DNA of 64,000 nucleotides from Vavraia culicis subsp. floridensis (GCF_000192795.1 NW_007360604.1:62001-126000), one strand, 5' to 3'. Counted from the stretch's first letter, positions 1 to 10,311 are shown. Translations and numbers: made by a program. Notes: generated by a model not told the origin, from the sequence alone.

Positions 1-122
1 CATCGTTTTAACTCTTTCTCGTTTTGTTCAGCAGCGTTGTTGTATCCATGATTGCTTTCTGTGTCTCTCAACCGCTTGATTTTGCGTTTTAGTGCTTCTC
101 TTTCCACAAGCAGGTCGTACAT
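1..122 (-). CDS. 5' part of an unidentified coiled-coil protein (cut by window edge)
   Basis: An open frame starts with ATG at 122 and runs off the left edge, giving about 40 residues. The protein begins MYDLLVEREALKRKIKRLRD and is highly charged, with a heptad-like Leu/Ile spacing that suggests a coiled coil. The start is supported by ACCCC directly before the ATG, the same start signal seen at most genes here. The family cannot be told from 40 residues; the rest lies outside the window. Confidence 0.6.
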   Translation of the reverse strand, partial: MYDLLVEREALKRKIKRLRDTESNHGYNNAAEQNEKELKR

Positions 123-696
123 GGGGTAACAACGTGAGGTTTGCTATTTTAATAATGGCTAGGTAATTAAAATATGTGGTAGATTACACTCAATATCGCT
201 TCAATACGGTAAATAAACATGTGCAATTAAACATGTTGCCACAAATTCATGTTCTTTTACTTTGATATTCCAAATATTTTTGTTTTAGAGCCATTATTTG
301 TGATACTTTATCAGAATACTCTTTAGCTAGTGCTTTTATACGCCATATAACTTTTTAAGAATATTCAGGTGGTCTTTTTTTGTGAAAAGTAAATATTGCA
401 TCGTATCATTGCGGCGAATGAGCGCTGATATTGCCGTCAATCTTAACGTAGCCATTCTGTCTGAACATTTGGAACTGCTGAATAGATATTACGCAGCATA
501 TACCAGTAAATCGACAGCAAATTATTTCAGCAGAAAAACGCAATGTTGGTGTTGCGTCTAAGTTTATTCCCGTGTCGTACCAATTGTTACATCAGAACAC
601 TGTTAAAAAATAGCCTGCACTGTGTATTTCTTCAATATCATTATTCGTGTTTATTGCGCAACTTTTTATCTTTTCTTACCACACCCATTCACAGCG
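123..696. other. intergenic, AT-rich
   Basis: This is the upstream region shared by the divergent left-edge gene and the SmB-like gene. I see no convincing ORF, tRNA or repeat in it. The only recognisable signals are the CCC tracts next to the two start codons. Confidence 0.5.
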
Positions 697-966
697 ATGA
701 TCAATTCTTTTAAAAAATTTTTGAAATGCAAGGTGAAAATAGAGCTGGAGGATAGAAGGTTCTTCATCGGAAATCTACTGGCCATAGATGAATTTTTGAA
801 TATTGTTTTGAATGACACCGAGGAACACAGGAAATATAAGAATAAAAAAGGTTATGAAACAAGGAACTTGGGATTGTGTGTATTTCGAGGAAGCAAGGTG
901 ATAGGTATAAAAACGGTCGATAAAACCACCAAAAATGATGAAATGATCGATGTAAAAAAAGCGTAA
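697..966 (+). CDS. Sm-like protein, SmB type (spliceosomal snRNP core)
   Basis: The 89-residue product is an Sm-fold protein. The Sm1 motif covers about residues 13-37 (DRRFFIGNLLAIDEFLNIVL), and Sm2 lies near 61-73 (LGLCVFRGSKVIGI). The LGL-x3-RG spacing and the long linker between the motifs are typical of SmB/SmN rather than SmD or the LSm proteins, but the Arg/Pro-rich SmB tail is absent. Sm proteins form the heptameric ring on U1, U2, U4 and U5 snRNAs in the nucleus. The start is the ATG at 697, preceded by ACCC eleven bases upstream; an in-frame extension back to a GTG at 622 reads as hydrophobic noise. The gene converges on the transporter gene that ends at 1111. Confidence 0.75.
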   Translation: MINSFKKFLKCKVKIELEDRRFFIGNLLAIDEFLNIVLNDTEEHRKYKNKKGYETRNLGLCVFRGSKVIGIKTVDKTTKNDEMIDVKKA

Positions 967-1009
967 AGTTTAACTAAAAATATTATACTGCTTTTCGTGT
1001 TTGCATTGT

Positions 1010-1086
1010 GGAGTACTCCTCGCGGTGTGGCACTTGGTATGATCCTACAGTACAACACTAATCGTATTTACACTGTGGAGTACTCC
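1010..1086. repeat. paired palindrome GGAGTACTCC between convergent genes
   Basis: The sequence TGTGGAGTACTCCTCG occurs at 1007-1022 and again at 1074-1089. Each copy contains the perfect 10-bp palindrome GGAGTACTCC (1010-1019 and 1077-1086), with 67 bp from start to start. The pair sits in the short convergent intergenic space between the SmB-like gene and the first transporter gene. It could be a protein binding site or contribute to 3' end formation; the function is not known. Confidence 0.6.
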
Positions 1087-1110
1087 TCGTGGTTAATATT
1101 CCGCTCACAT

Positions 1111-1950
1111 TTACCTCACAATACGGTGCCATTCATGTATAAAAACACCAAAATATGTCAGCAAACAACAAACAAACTGGCAAAGATTGATTTTCTTTTC
1201 AAATATACTTTGATGTAGGAAGGTAATGCTGATGTTTATCATGATCGAAAAAAGAATGTACTGCATCGGTTTGGTGTGTAATGATAGCTTGGTCAGACAA
1301 ACAGCGTTCACAGTGCTAGTAACCACAAATATTAAATCGAAGAGTCGGATCGATTTGTCGTCCTTATTAAAAAGCATTGATATTAGGTTAAAAACGATGC
1401 TGTTAAAGGTAAAGGTGAAGATATAGTTCCAATAGCTGCTGATCATCTTCTTAATTCTCCGTTCAAATACTATGTATGCGCTTGCACTCAGGAAATTGCC
1501 GAAGATCACTACCAAAACGTAAGGCGAAAATGATTTCTCTGTGCTGTACAATTTATAATTAGAGATGATGTTCGTTACTATTATTAGAACAACACCAGTG
1601 ATCTGCGATGCTTTACAACTTTTTTCGATGAATATATTGGACAGAATGAATATAAAGATCAGCTTAGTCTGCATACAAGTCGAGATTACAAATAGGTTGA
1701 GATACTTTACAGCATCCGTAAAACATATACTGGAGATAAAAAAGAACAGTGCCACAACGCTTATATTCATATCTAAAGGCTTCTTCTGTGTTGAGAGAAT
1801 GCTTGAAGTTGCCATTTTCAACATATTCTGCATAAGGATGATCAGATGAGGAGAAGAGTTGTTCCGGTACACTATTATTTCGTAAATACCGTTTGCTATA
1901 GAAAATAGGCCGTATATTGCGATCAAGACGTATAAAAAAAGTTTTGACAT
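1111..1950 (-). CDS. SLC35/DMT-like multi-pass transporter, paralogue 1
   Basis: The product is a 279-residue, very hydrophobic protein with about ten predicted membrane segments. It is one of four related genes in the first 9 kb. Shared marks are FGNFLSASAYIVFERR followed by YWNYIFTFTF around residues 150-185, and a C-terminal LTYFGVFIHE segment. The size, the duplicated 5+5 helix layout and the C-terminal segment fit nucleotide-sugar or triose-phosphate type transporters of the drug/metabolite superfamily; the substrate cannot be read from sequence. The start is ATG at 1950, with CTCCCTTGCC just before it; a TTG at 1968 in frame is less likely. It is the most diverged of the three minus-strand copies. 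Confidence 0.7.
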   Translation of the reverse strand: MSKLFLYVLIAIYGLFSIANGIYEIIVYRNNSSPHLIILMQNMLKMATSSILSTQKKPLDMNISVVALFFFISSICFTDAVKYLNLFVISTCMQTKLIFIFILSNIFIEKSCKASQITGVVLIIVTNIISNYKLYSTEKSFSPYVLVVIFGNFLSASAYIVFERRIKKMISSYWNYIFTFTFNSIVFNLISMLFNKDDKSIRLFDLIFVVTSTVNAVCLTKLSLHTKPMQYILFSIMINISITFLHQSIFEKKINLCQFVCCLLTYFGVFIHEWHRIVR

Positions 1951-2464
1951 GGCAAGGGAGCCCAACAAAAAATAGCAAAAATAACTGGCACTATTTTTGG
2001 TGATCCGTTAATACTGCCCGTAAGTCTCTGTTTTCAGAGGATCCCTTTGCACCAAACATTTACTCATTTTTCATCATTTTTTTAATACTGAAATAAATCA
2101 AAAAGTGCTGCAACTCATTCATTTTAATTTACCGGCTCATCACGTACTTTTATAAATTCCAAATTTATTTAGCGTATCAGCACACAAGGACAGATTTGAG
2201 GATAGTTTGACAGCATAAGGCGGTTTAACCTGGTATGTGCCAAATTTATGACTCGATGTAAAATAATGGTTATAGCCGCTAGAAATTGCTTATATATGTT
2301 AGTTGTGGACAATAGAGCACCGTTTATTGGTAGAGCTGTAGAAATGCTCTGCAGCCCACGAATGTGTTGACCTGATGGGCTAAAACATTCAAAAACTACG
2401 CTCATAAAAGCTTAATGTACCATTTTAATGGATTGTAAACCGCTTATATACACAAAATGCGTTT
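1951..2464. other. intergenic, AT-rich
   Basis: This 0.5-kb gap separates transporter paralogues 1 and 2. A 78-codon minus-strand frame at 2169-2405 lacks the CCC start signal and resembles nothing, including the transporter family. No repeat or RNA gene is evident. Confidence 0.4.
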
Positions 2465-3361
2465 TTATTTCTTAGGGCTTTTCTTAACGAGAACACCTTT
2501 CAATGCCTTATTTTCATAGATCAGAATGCCCAGATATGTCAATGAACATGAAATAAACTTGGCAATTCTCCTCTCGTCCTTGAAAATCAGAGTGTTCACA
2601 ACCGTGGTCGTAATTTTAATGGCAATGGAAAGGAAATTGCGTTGCAGTGGGTCTAGCTCTATGGAGATGTATGCGTATGCAATCATTTCGATTGTGTGGG
2701 TGATAAACGATATCTGCAACCCGATATCATTGAGATAGACAAAAACATTTTTCTCTTTCAAGTACAGAAGCTCAATCGGAAACAGGAGGATGTTAAATAT
2801 GAGAAGAGTGAAGGAATAGGTGTACATGTAGTCCCAGAAATGTACGATATGGTGTCTTAATTGTCTGTCAAAGTATATGAGCCCCACAGCATTTAAGAAA
2901 TTACCAAACAGGAACAAAAGGACACACACCATCTCATCGCTCGCATGAGCCGATAGATCGCTGTTAGAAATCAATATTCCCATCGATATGGTCAGCATAC
3001 CAGCAATCTTGTCCCATCCATACACCTTGTCGTACAGCAACCTTGTTATAACGTAGGTAAACAAAATTCTTGAGGGCGCGTTTATTGCCATCGTTACGGC
3101 GCTCACTCCTTTGTAGGCTATTAAGTAGATGAGAGACGAAACAAATATGGGAAACGAGGTGAATACCACACGCCTGTCGTAATAAACACGGGTGTTGGCA
3201 TACGCCAGGGCGCATAAGTATTTGAGCACAGATGGCACGAAAGAGATGACACAGCGCGGAATGTCTTTTTTGATTATTTTCTGTCTTAAAATGCCGTTAA
3301 TACATGAATATGTGAAAAACAGCACAATATACAGAAATTTTTCGCGCGGCGACATGGGCAT
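2465..3361 (-). CDS. SLC35/DMT-like multi-pass transporter, paralogue 2
   Basis: The 298-residue protein has about ten hydrophobic segments and ends in a Lys-rich cytosolic tail (VLVKKSPKK). It shares FGNFLNAVGLIYFDRQL, FWDYMYTYSF and SLTYLGILIYE with the neighbouring paralogues. The middle segment around residues 85-115 (SAVTMAINAPSRILFTYVI) aligns with the T-x5-P-[ST]-[KR]-I-[LI]-F run of paralogues 3 and 4. Such proteins exchange nucleotide sugars or small metabolites across Golgi/ER or plasma membranes; the cargo here is unknown. Two ATGs, at 3361 and 3355, lie in the context GGCCCATGCCCATG, so either may be used. It is closest to paralogue 3. Confidence 0.72.
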   Translation of the reverse strand: MPMSPREKFLYIVLFFTYSCINGILRQKIIKKDIPRCVISFVPSVLKYLCALAYANTRVYYDRRVVFTSFPIFVSSLIYLIAYKGVSAVTMAINAPSRILFTYVITRLLYDKVYGWDKIAGMLTISMGILISNSDLSAHASDEMVCVLLFLFGNFLNAVGLIYFDRQLRHHIVHFWDYMYTYSFTLLIFNILLFPIELLYLKEKNVFVYLNDIGLQISFITHTIEMIAYAYISIELDPLQRNFLSIAIKITTTVVNTLIFKDERRIAKFISCSLTYLGILIYENKALKGVLVKKSPKK

Positions 3362-4498
3362 GGGCCGGACAATAAAATATAATTTATAGCTTTTAATCAA
3401 TGAATTGATACAAGAATGGCATTTATTCACCAAAAATTATTTTTTAAACAGTGGTATCTTTTGGTTTGTCTCGTGGGTATGAGGCACGTTGTGCAATCGT
3501 TGCTTATCTTGTAATAAAATGCGGTTTATTCTCCAGTAGGGTTAACGGACTGCCCTACACTTCAAGTAGCGTGATAAGAATGCAAATATATGATGTCTTT
3601 GGTGTGTGGGAGGATGAGTAAATTACTCTTTGTAAAAAGGTGCGCAAAGAAAGTGTAGATGAAGAGTGCTGAGCTTCTCAAAAAAGAACCGAACTATGAA
3701 CGCATCTCTTAGTAAATCAGTCACTCAGCAGACCGGTAAGATGCATTCCAAAGCTGTATAGTAATTAAGACTCTGTGCTATTGCAAAAAAATCACTCATT
3801 CATAATGCAGTGGATGAACTCGGTTCAGGTTCAAATACAGTTATGGACGAATTGCGCATCTAATCGGTTCTTAGTATGGTATAATTAACTTCTTTATGCA
3901 ATTTATTTGTTGTGCCAGTAAGGCAAGCATAGCTGCACATGTCTATCAGGTTACACTTTGATTTTACAACCATTAATTGGTACTGTTGGCTTCATGTCTT
4001 AAGCTAAAATATAAATTCGTATAAACATTTTTATATACCAATCTGGTAATAAAAACGAAATTTTAACTCCTTTACTTCTCCCCATCTGAAGTGATAAACA
4101 CATGCTTTTTATTCGATGAACACTTTCACCAATTCTTCAGTTCTCGTCACCCATAGTACACTTTTAAAGAGGAATTTAATCTTTTTCAACGCGTATGGGT
4201 GTCGTGCAGCCCTACCTGATAATTAGTCTACAGGATAGACCGCCAAGTAGATCTTTAAGCATACGTAATGAACCATAAGTAGGGCATCGGCGAACTATTA
4301 TGAGATCTTGAAAGTATGGGACACGCTACTCCTACAAACTAGAAGTTGTCAAGGTATAAATATGCGCGTTTATACACTGAGATTAGACTGAACCAAGTGC
4401 TGATAGATTTAATCGCGTCACAAAATTAACTCCTTTACTTCTTTTGGTCTATTCAATGTTGTAGCACTGTGAACCATCACTTCCCTCATGGTTGGATA
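3362..4498. other. 1.1-kb intergenic region with a 17-bp direct repeat
   Basis: I found no supported ORF or RNA gene. TTAACTCCTTTACTTCT occurs at 4063-4079 and 4426-4442, both upstream of the next start signals on neither strand. No trace of a decayed transporter copy was recognised by eye. Confidence 0.4.
4063..4442. repeat. 17-bp direct repeat, two copies 363 bp apart
   Basis: The two copies of TTAACTCCTTTACTTCT (4063-4079 and 4426-4442) are identical, and they are preceded by similar A-rich stretches. They lie between transporter paralogues 2 and 3. They may mark a small local duplication; the intervening DNA shows nothing recognisable. Confidence 0.55.
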
Positions 4499-5383
4499 TC
4501 AAGACACTTCTCTGCTCTGTTTCTTAATGATTTTCTTCAGGCTCTTCAATTCAAACATTATGAGTCCAACGTACGTAAGAATACAGGCCAGCACACTATG
4601 AGCACTCGGAGAAGTCTCAAACAGAACGTTCGTCAGTATGGTTATTGTGACAGCACAGACAATATGGTTCAATCCCCTCTGTAGAGGTGTTAGCTGGAAC
4701 GAAATGTACGCTATAAGAAAAGTTTCGGCCGTCTGTGCGAGCACATTCAGATAAAACTCCTTGTTACGCAAATATGGTGCAAAATCATAGCTTGAGAAGG
4801 AGTACTCTAACATAAGTTCCATGGTGGATATTAGAAGGTTCAGGAACGTATACGTGTACATGTACTCCCAGTAGTTCATGTTCTTCTGTTTTATGGTCCT
4901 ATCGAAGAAAATGCAACTCACAGAGTTGCAAAAGTTTCCGAATAGCAAAAATAACAGGTATTTCACGTTAGTACCTTTTTCGCTTGTGTTGTTCCTGAGA
5001 TTAGCGATAGAAAACCCAACAATTATCATCACCAGCGCCAGGTGTTGCAAAAATGTGTACTTTTTGGCATAAAAGAATTTTGACAGGATAAAAGTGAAAA
5101 TAATCCTTGTGGGTGTGCAAATTGCCAGAGTAACAACACTGATATGTTCTGCGGACAATAAAAAAATGTATGTCGAGATTGAATACAGAACCACAACTAC
5201 AATAATTCGTCGGTCAAAATGTCTTCTTTTCTTGGCAAGGAAAAACGTAACGGGGTACTTGAGCAACGAATGAGCGAATAAAATCAAGGCTTTGGGCACC
5301 TTTTGCTTCACAAACTTCATTTTAAAGACGCCGCACACCACGAGGTACGTACAGATCAGCGATAGCAGCAAAATTTTGTGCAT
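4499..5383 (-). CDS. SLC35/DMT-like multi-pass transporter, paralogue 3
   Basis: The 294-residue protein has about ten hydrophobic segments and a basic C-terminal tail (KKIIKKQSREVS). Family marks are FGNFCNSVSCIFFDRTIK, YWEYMYTYTF, LTPLQRG and LTYVGLIMFE. It parallels paralogue 2 along its whole length, including the ISVVTLAICTPTRIIFTFIL segment near residue 85. The start is ATG at 5383, preceded by GCCCTTCC. The protein family is known for small-metabolite or nucleotide-sugar exchange, but nothing in this copy identifies the substrate. Confidence 0.72.
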   Translation of the reverse strand: MHKILLLSLICTYLVVCGVFKMKFVKQKVPKALILFAHSLLKYPVTFFLAKKRRHFDRRIIVVVVLYSISTYIFLLSAEHISVVTLAICTPTRIIFTFILSKFFYAKKYTFLQHLALVMIIVGFSIANLRNNTSEKGTNVKYLLFLLFGNFCNSVSCIFFDRTIKQKNMNYWEYMYTYTFLNLLISTMELMLEYSFSSYDFAPYLRNKEFYLNVLAQTAETFLIAYISFQLTPLQRGLNHIVCAVTITILTNVLFETSPSAHSVLACILTYVGLIMFELKSLKKIIKKQSREVS

Positions 5384-5993
5384 GGAAGGGCAATAAATCT
5401 GGATTCGTGTAAAATTGGTAATGTGATATTGAACTGCTGGACATGCCGGGCAGGTTAACTCTGGAGATCAAAGGCGAAAAGTAGTGGTAGGTGCCAGTGT
5501 ACCGCGACAAGTGTGCTAACAGTGGGATGGCGGGGTGTGTTCGACAGATGGGGACAATTTCTTAAAATAGCAATTTTCTCAACATATTTTTTCATTAGAA
5601 ATCGTTGATTCCGCACAACACCGCTAACGCCAAGAAATCACAAAGAAAACATTTCTTTTGAGTAGCGCGTAAATAGATGTGTATGATACACAAATACTTG
5701 TTGTAATGATACGCTCAGATAGGATGCCTTGAAGTATATCATTATAAATCGAGTGATCTATACAGGTAGCCCATGTTGTGAAAATTAGTGGGTTCAGTAT
5801 TGTTTTTTTGTGTACATACAGAGTTGTTTCGTACGCAATGTCCAACCCCTATGAAAATTCTGGTAGCACCGCGTATTGCTAGGAATTCTTCATAAAACCA
5901 GGAAAAATACGGTCCTGTCCAGTGGATCACCATTTTACATTTTTTATTGACAAATCGTTTTAAAACTTTTGTGATATATCAAAGCTTACCCCT
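5384..5993. other. intergenic, AT-rich
   Basis: This is the divergent upstream region between transporter paralogue 3 and the Not2 gene. Short frames in it lack the CCC start signal and any recognisable motif. Nothing else was seen. Confidence 0.4.
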
Positions 5994-6461
5994 ATGAAGA
6001 AAGAGAACGATTCCTCCACGGATGAAGAATCAGTCGAGAATAACCTGAACATATACACACTGCAAAATATAGAGAACTACGCGCTCAAAGAATATCCTAC
6101 GCTGCCACTTTACGAGTACCCAGAACCTAATCTAGATACGCTTTCGCCAATATGCTATAGCACAGTGCAAAAACCGGAATTAAAGCTAGAGTTGTACCAT
6201 GAAGAGACCCTTTTCTATATTTTTTACACGTATACAGAGACATCGGCACAGATCAAGGCGTATAATTTACTCATAGCCAAGGGATATTCGTTCTCCACGA
6301 TCTATAAGTGCTTCATGCTTTACACGGGAAAGAAGATAGTCGATAACGCGAATAGAAAAATTGTCATTTTTGATCCTTTTTATTGGAAGAAAATAGAAAA
6401 GAATGTAGTCTTTGATAAGAATTTTGTTGATTCCATCAAGGGAATAGTTGAGTTCAAATGA
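5994..6461 (+). CDS. CCR4-NOT complex subunit Not2 (Cdc36-like), NOT-box protein
   Basis: The 155-residue protein carries a C-terminal NOT box from about residue 66 to 150. The run EETLFYIFYTY matches the hallmark 'P-E-T-L-F-Y-I-F-Y' of Not2/Cdc36, and IVIFDPFYWKKIEKN matches its 'V-F-F-D-P-x-x-W' end. The first 50 residues are acidic and probably disordered. Not2 pairs with the Not3/5 NOT box to form the scaffold that links the deadenylases to Not1, acting in mRNA decay and transcription. A Not3/5-type partner is at 50014-51030 in this same window. The start at 5994 directly follows ACCCCT. It is short even compared with yeast Cdc36 (191 residues). It sits inside the transporter array. Confidence 0.7.
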   Translation: MKKENDSSTDEESVENNLNIYTLQNIENYALKEYPTLPLYEYPEPNLDTLSPICYSTVQKPELKLELYHEETLFYIFYTYTETSAQIKAYNLLIAKGYSFSTIYKCFMLYTGKKIVDNANRKIVIFDPFYWKKIEKNVVFDKNFVDSIKGIVEFK

Positions 6462-7929
6462 TTTAGATGCAAATACACTCCTGGTAAATAAAAATTTTAA
6501 AGCTACATGATTGTATCTGCAACTTTTCACGCGCAAACTTTTGCTAACGTATGGATTACACTAATTTCTACTCACTATCTCGGTGGTATAACCAAGGTAA
6601 TGAACAGGTCTAATTTTGTTCAGAATACCCGGCATGTTTATTGACCTGTTAAATTTGGTTCAAAGTTAAGCTACTAAGTAGGTACGGCACATTTATATGA
6701 GCATGGATTAGCAACATCCTTGCAAGATTGAAGGGACTATTCGAACGATTGCACATTCTGCTAAAACCATGATTTATTTTTTGTTGTTTCTTAAATGAAT
6801 GCGCTCGATCAAAATGTTTAATTGATCAAATGCCAACAACCAACTACTTTTATGAACAGTTCGTGCTAAAAACATTAACCTCGCATGACCTAAACCAAAC
6901 AACGTATTCTTTTAGCAACAGGTATGTTGCCCGGGTTAACCATTTTTGAAAGTCTGTTTAATTATCATCTCACAGCCAAAAACACCAACTAACACCTGAT
7001 TTTACTATCAATTGCAAAAAAATGCTGTACTGTATGCTGGTAGTAATGTGTTATTGATGAACAAATTATGAACATAAACAGAGGATGATATTAGAAACGC
7101 ATTTTAGTGCTCTGTATTCCACATATTCTGTGCTACCTCTATCAAGCCGGGAACGAGTGTTGCAAAGTAAAATGAGCGTGCGATATGCCATATACATCAG
7201 GAATGTGTATTGAAATGAACCGTACCCTACTTTAAAGGACGGTGACCGTTCTTTGATGATCCTTATGGTTGAATCGTTAACCAAGTGTAGATTTTGTTTG
7301 TCACGTTGTATGATATGGAAGTTCAATAACCAATCAATTTTCGTTTCGCAGCCATTTCTACGTCACAGGATCAGATAAATATGTTTGTTCGAACGGGCGA
7401 GATAACAAATGAATGTGTTTTAGCGCAAAATGTGTTTTTTGAATGGCGATAAACGCGTAAGCAATAAATGGAATAATTTACAAGAAAAGATAAGGTGGTT
7501 TAGACCAATAAAGCAGGGATGCTAACACATTAAGTTAATATTTGTTTTAGAAAGCTCCTAAAATTTTAATGAGAAATAAAACACAAAGATTGAGGTTTTA
7601 GCATTAAATGCTTGCAAGCGCGAGATATGCGTCGTGAGTTACAGTTCTTACAGATAAACAGATTATAGCGGTGCCTGTTTTGATTTACATTTGAATAGCG
7701 TTTCATTCATAAATTGTTCATGGATAGAATACGGAACCAATTTTTATGAAAAGAGTGGTCAGGTATTTTATGCTTAATACCAGCGGATGTCGAAGAATCA
7801 ACCGTAAATACAACAAATATGCAGTAAATTATATTTTATAGGCTATTGCAGTGTTATTTATCCGTAATTGAATGCTTCTGTTCTGAGCACCTAATAACCG
7901 GAAATACAAGCTACCGGGTTAGTACCCTT
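6462..7929. other. 1.5-kb intergenic region
   Basis: There is no supported gene here. A minus-strand frame at 7066-7326 has no ATG at its start and no motif. I looked for tRNA T-arm patterns and for U6-like ACAGAGA and found none that fold. Confidence 0.4.
7924..7928 (+). promoter_or_regulatory. CCC-type start signal deciding the paralogue 4 start
   Basis: ACCCT lies two bases before the ATG at 7930. This favours the short form of the protein, beginning MQKIFLIAGF, over a frame that opens upstream at 7846. Confidence 0.6.
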
Positions 7930-8811
7930 ATGCAAAAAATATTTTTAATTGCTGGGTTCATCATATTTAGCGTGGGCAACGGGATCTTTAGAAGATATTT
8001 AGCCGCATGCTATTCATCCATTACCTTTATAATATTGCTGCAAGGGCTGGTGCAGTTTACCGCGGCCCTTTGTGCAGCAAAGAAATATTCATTTCGTAGT
8101 AAAAGGATACTTTTTTTGGTAATATGCAGCTACGTATCGCATATAATTGTGTGGGTATCAAACAAAAAATTGACATCCATCGCATACGCCCTCACAGAAC
8201 CATCAAAAATTTTATTTGTGGTCGTACTATCGATGTTCATGTTAAAACAGCGATATACTGGCCTGCAATACCTTGGCGTGTTTATGATAATTCTTGGCAT
8301 TATGGCATCCACATTGGGGAAAAGCGATAACCCTAACGTGGACAAACCACTTTACTACTTTGGCTTGGCACTGTTTGGTTGTTTTTCAGCCGCACTGAGC
8401 AGTGTCTTTTTCGTAATGTCGTTTCCAAGAAATTCTATCAAATTTTGGGATTATATCTTTACTTTCAGCCTATACGGCCTTTTACTGTGCACTGCTGGGT
8501 TTCTGCTTGAATTGAAATTGGTGAAGGAACTCGCAGTAGAGGACATATCCTGTGATTTGAAAGTGCTAGCGATGGCAGTCACCACAACGATCGAGTACCT
8601 GGGATATAGATTTATAGGGTTCTGTACATGTCCAGTGGAGAAAAATCTGATTGTTATCATCATTCAGGTATCCATTCCAATTTTTTACAACGCGTTCTTC
8701 AAGAAAGAATTTAATAAAATTGATATTATCGCTTGTGTTGTAATCTACACAGGCACATTCATCTTTGAACTGAAGAATTTCTTAGCTTATTTCCATAAAA
8801 AAAGAAATTAG
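7930..8811 (+). CDS. SLC35/DMT-like multi-pass transporter, paralogue 4
   Basis: The 293-residue protein has about ten hydrophobic segments. It is the only plus-strand member of the local family. Marks shared with the other copies are ALFGCFSAALSSVFF, FWDYIFTFSLYG, the TEPSKILFVVVLS segment near residue 95, and VVIYTGTFIFELKNF at the end. It lacks the aspartate/arginine pair (FDR) that paralogues 2 and 3 have at the end of the FGN segment. The start is ATG at 7930, two bases after ACCCT; the upstream in-frame 28 residues (from 7846) are not membrane-like and probably not translated. Function is as for the other copies: small-metabolite or nucleotide-sugar transport, substrate unknown. Confidence 0.7.
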   Translation: MQKIFLIAGFIIFSVGNGIFRRYLAACYSSITFIILLQGLVQFTAALCAAKKYSFRSKRILFLVICSYVSHIIVWVSNKKLTSIAYALTEPSKILFVVVLSMFMLKQRYTGLQYLGVFMIILGIMASTLGKSDNPNVDKPLYYFGLALFGCFSAALSSVFFVMSFPRNSIKFWDYIFTFSLYGLLLCTAGFLLELKLVKELAVEDISCDLKVLAMAVTTTIEYLGYRFIGFCTCPVEKNLIVIIIQVSIPIFYNAFFKKEFNKIDIIACVVIYTGTFIFELKNFLAYFHKKRN

Positions 8812-10311
8812 TAATACTTCTGTTCTTTACTCAACAGCCGATGGCTTCTACCAAGCAATGTTTTTTGAGCGGTTGTACACGCCGAACAGCAATATTTCTA
8901 TGTGCAATTTATTAAACTCTTTAATCATTTCTATTCGCTCAATGCAGTAAATGACCGGCATCAGAGTAATATTTTTTTTGCATGTTTTTTTAACCACCAC
9001 TTCGTAACCACAACACATAAACAAAATCGGGATGGCACGTGATATAATCAGAGCGTATGTTCGCTCAATTATTATCCTCTCACGCCAGATTTATACACCA
9101 CATTCTTCTTAACAGCAGTAATGATTTAATTGATTCATCCACGTTCAAATTACCGTCTCTCATGTCCATGTTAAACAAAATTATCCTTTTAAACACGATA
9201 TCTGGTACTACGGATAGTCAGCTGAGGCTGTTTTCTACTGTGTTATGAAAAGAATACCTTAATACAGGTAATAATAACTGGCAAATAACATTAGTAGTAA
9301 CAAACAATACGGCTATTGTACGAACTTCTGGTCCAAAAAATTACACTTTAATGTTCATATCGGAGTAGTGGATGAAAACAAGTCCTTTGAACTGTGAAAT
9401 TCCTTCTAGGTTGAAGGACAACATATGGTAAAATAAATTAACATGTAACAGCAAAATATGGTTGTAAGAATTATGATCAATACTTTTTTTGAAGTGTTCG
9501 ATGTTTGTTATGATAATAACGAAATTCCTTGAGGTTATTAATTGACCAGCTGCACTATTTCCGTTTATATAACGAAACAAAGTTGGATTGCCTATGAAAC
9601 AATATTTGCATCCTTTAATATATCACATTACGTTTTCTCAGATACTTTCGCATGCTTTGATGAAGATTAAAGAAGCGATTGTTATTTGGTAATCATACCA
9701 TTTCAGTGTTTATTACGGAAAACAGATAAGCATGTCTTTCAAAAACGACTTGAATGACAACTTCTAATTCTCTATTTTTCCAAATGTGAAAAAATTTTTG
9801 CTTTTTTCTCAACCTGATGACTAGCTATCAAATTGTCATCTTACCATATTGATGATAAGTGTTTATAGCGGCAATCATCCACCAAAATAATGTAGTCAAT
9901 TCACAAGTAGAAGGAAAGCAATGGTTGTGCCGTATAAATATTCGTTATTTTATCAACTTCACTGAGAAAAATTGAACTAGAAAGTAAAATTCTACTTTGT
10001 ACTCAAAATAAAAATATTTTGATATATTTTTATCATACAACAATAGTAATCGAGTATTTACATGATGTATCGAGCAAATCATTCCTGTAGGTGCTTGTTA
10101 GATCGTGTAATACTTAAGTTAAAGAGTGTTATGCAGGAATACATTGTATTTTACTGAGTTATCGTTACTCATTAAAACTGTTTAGAGCTCATAGAACCAT
10201 ATTTACACATTTAAACATATCTTGAATCGTTGCACACCGACTTTACCGCCATTATTGGTAAAAGTTCTTCTTTTTTTAGCTTATCAACACCGTGTAAGGA
10301 AAAAGCTAAAA
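8812..10311. other. 1.5-kb intergenic region, very AT-rich
   Basis: No ORF with a start signal, RNA gene or repeat was recognised. The right part is upstream of the secreted orphan gene and is visibly richer in A and T than the left part. Confidence 0.4.

Noticed and set aside
852..1218. Open frames on both strands across the SmB 3' end and the convergent gap
   Set aside because: They overlap a recognised gene or begin without ATG or start signal, and their length is explained by chance and by the palindromic repeats.
2169..2405. 78-codon minus-strand frame between transporter paralogues 1 and 2
   Set aside because: It has an ATG but no CCC or GGG tract and no resemblance to the transporters or to any family.
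7066..7326. 86-codon minus-strand frame in the Not2-transporter gap
   Set aside because: It starts from TTG; the first ATG lies deep inside, and the product has no motif.
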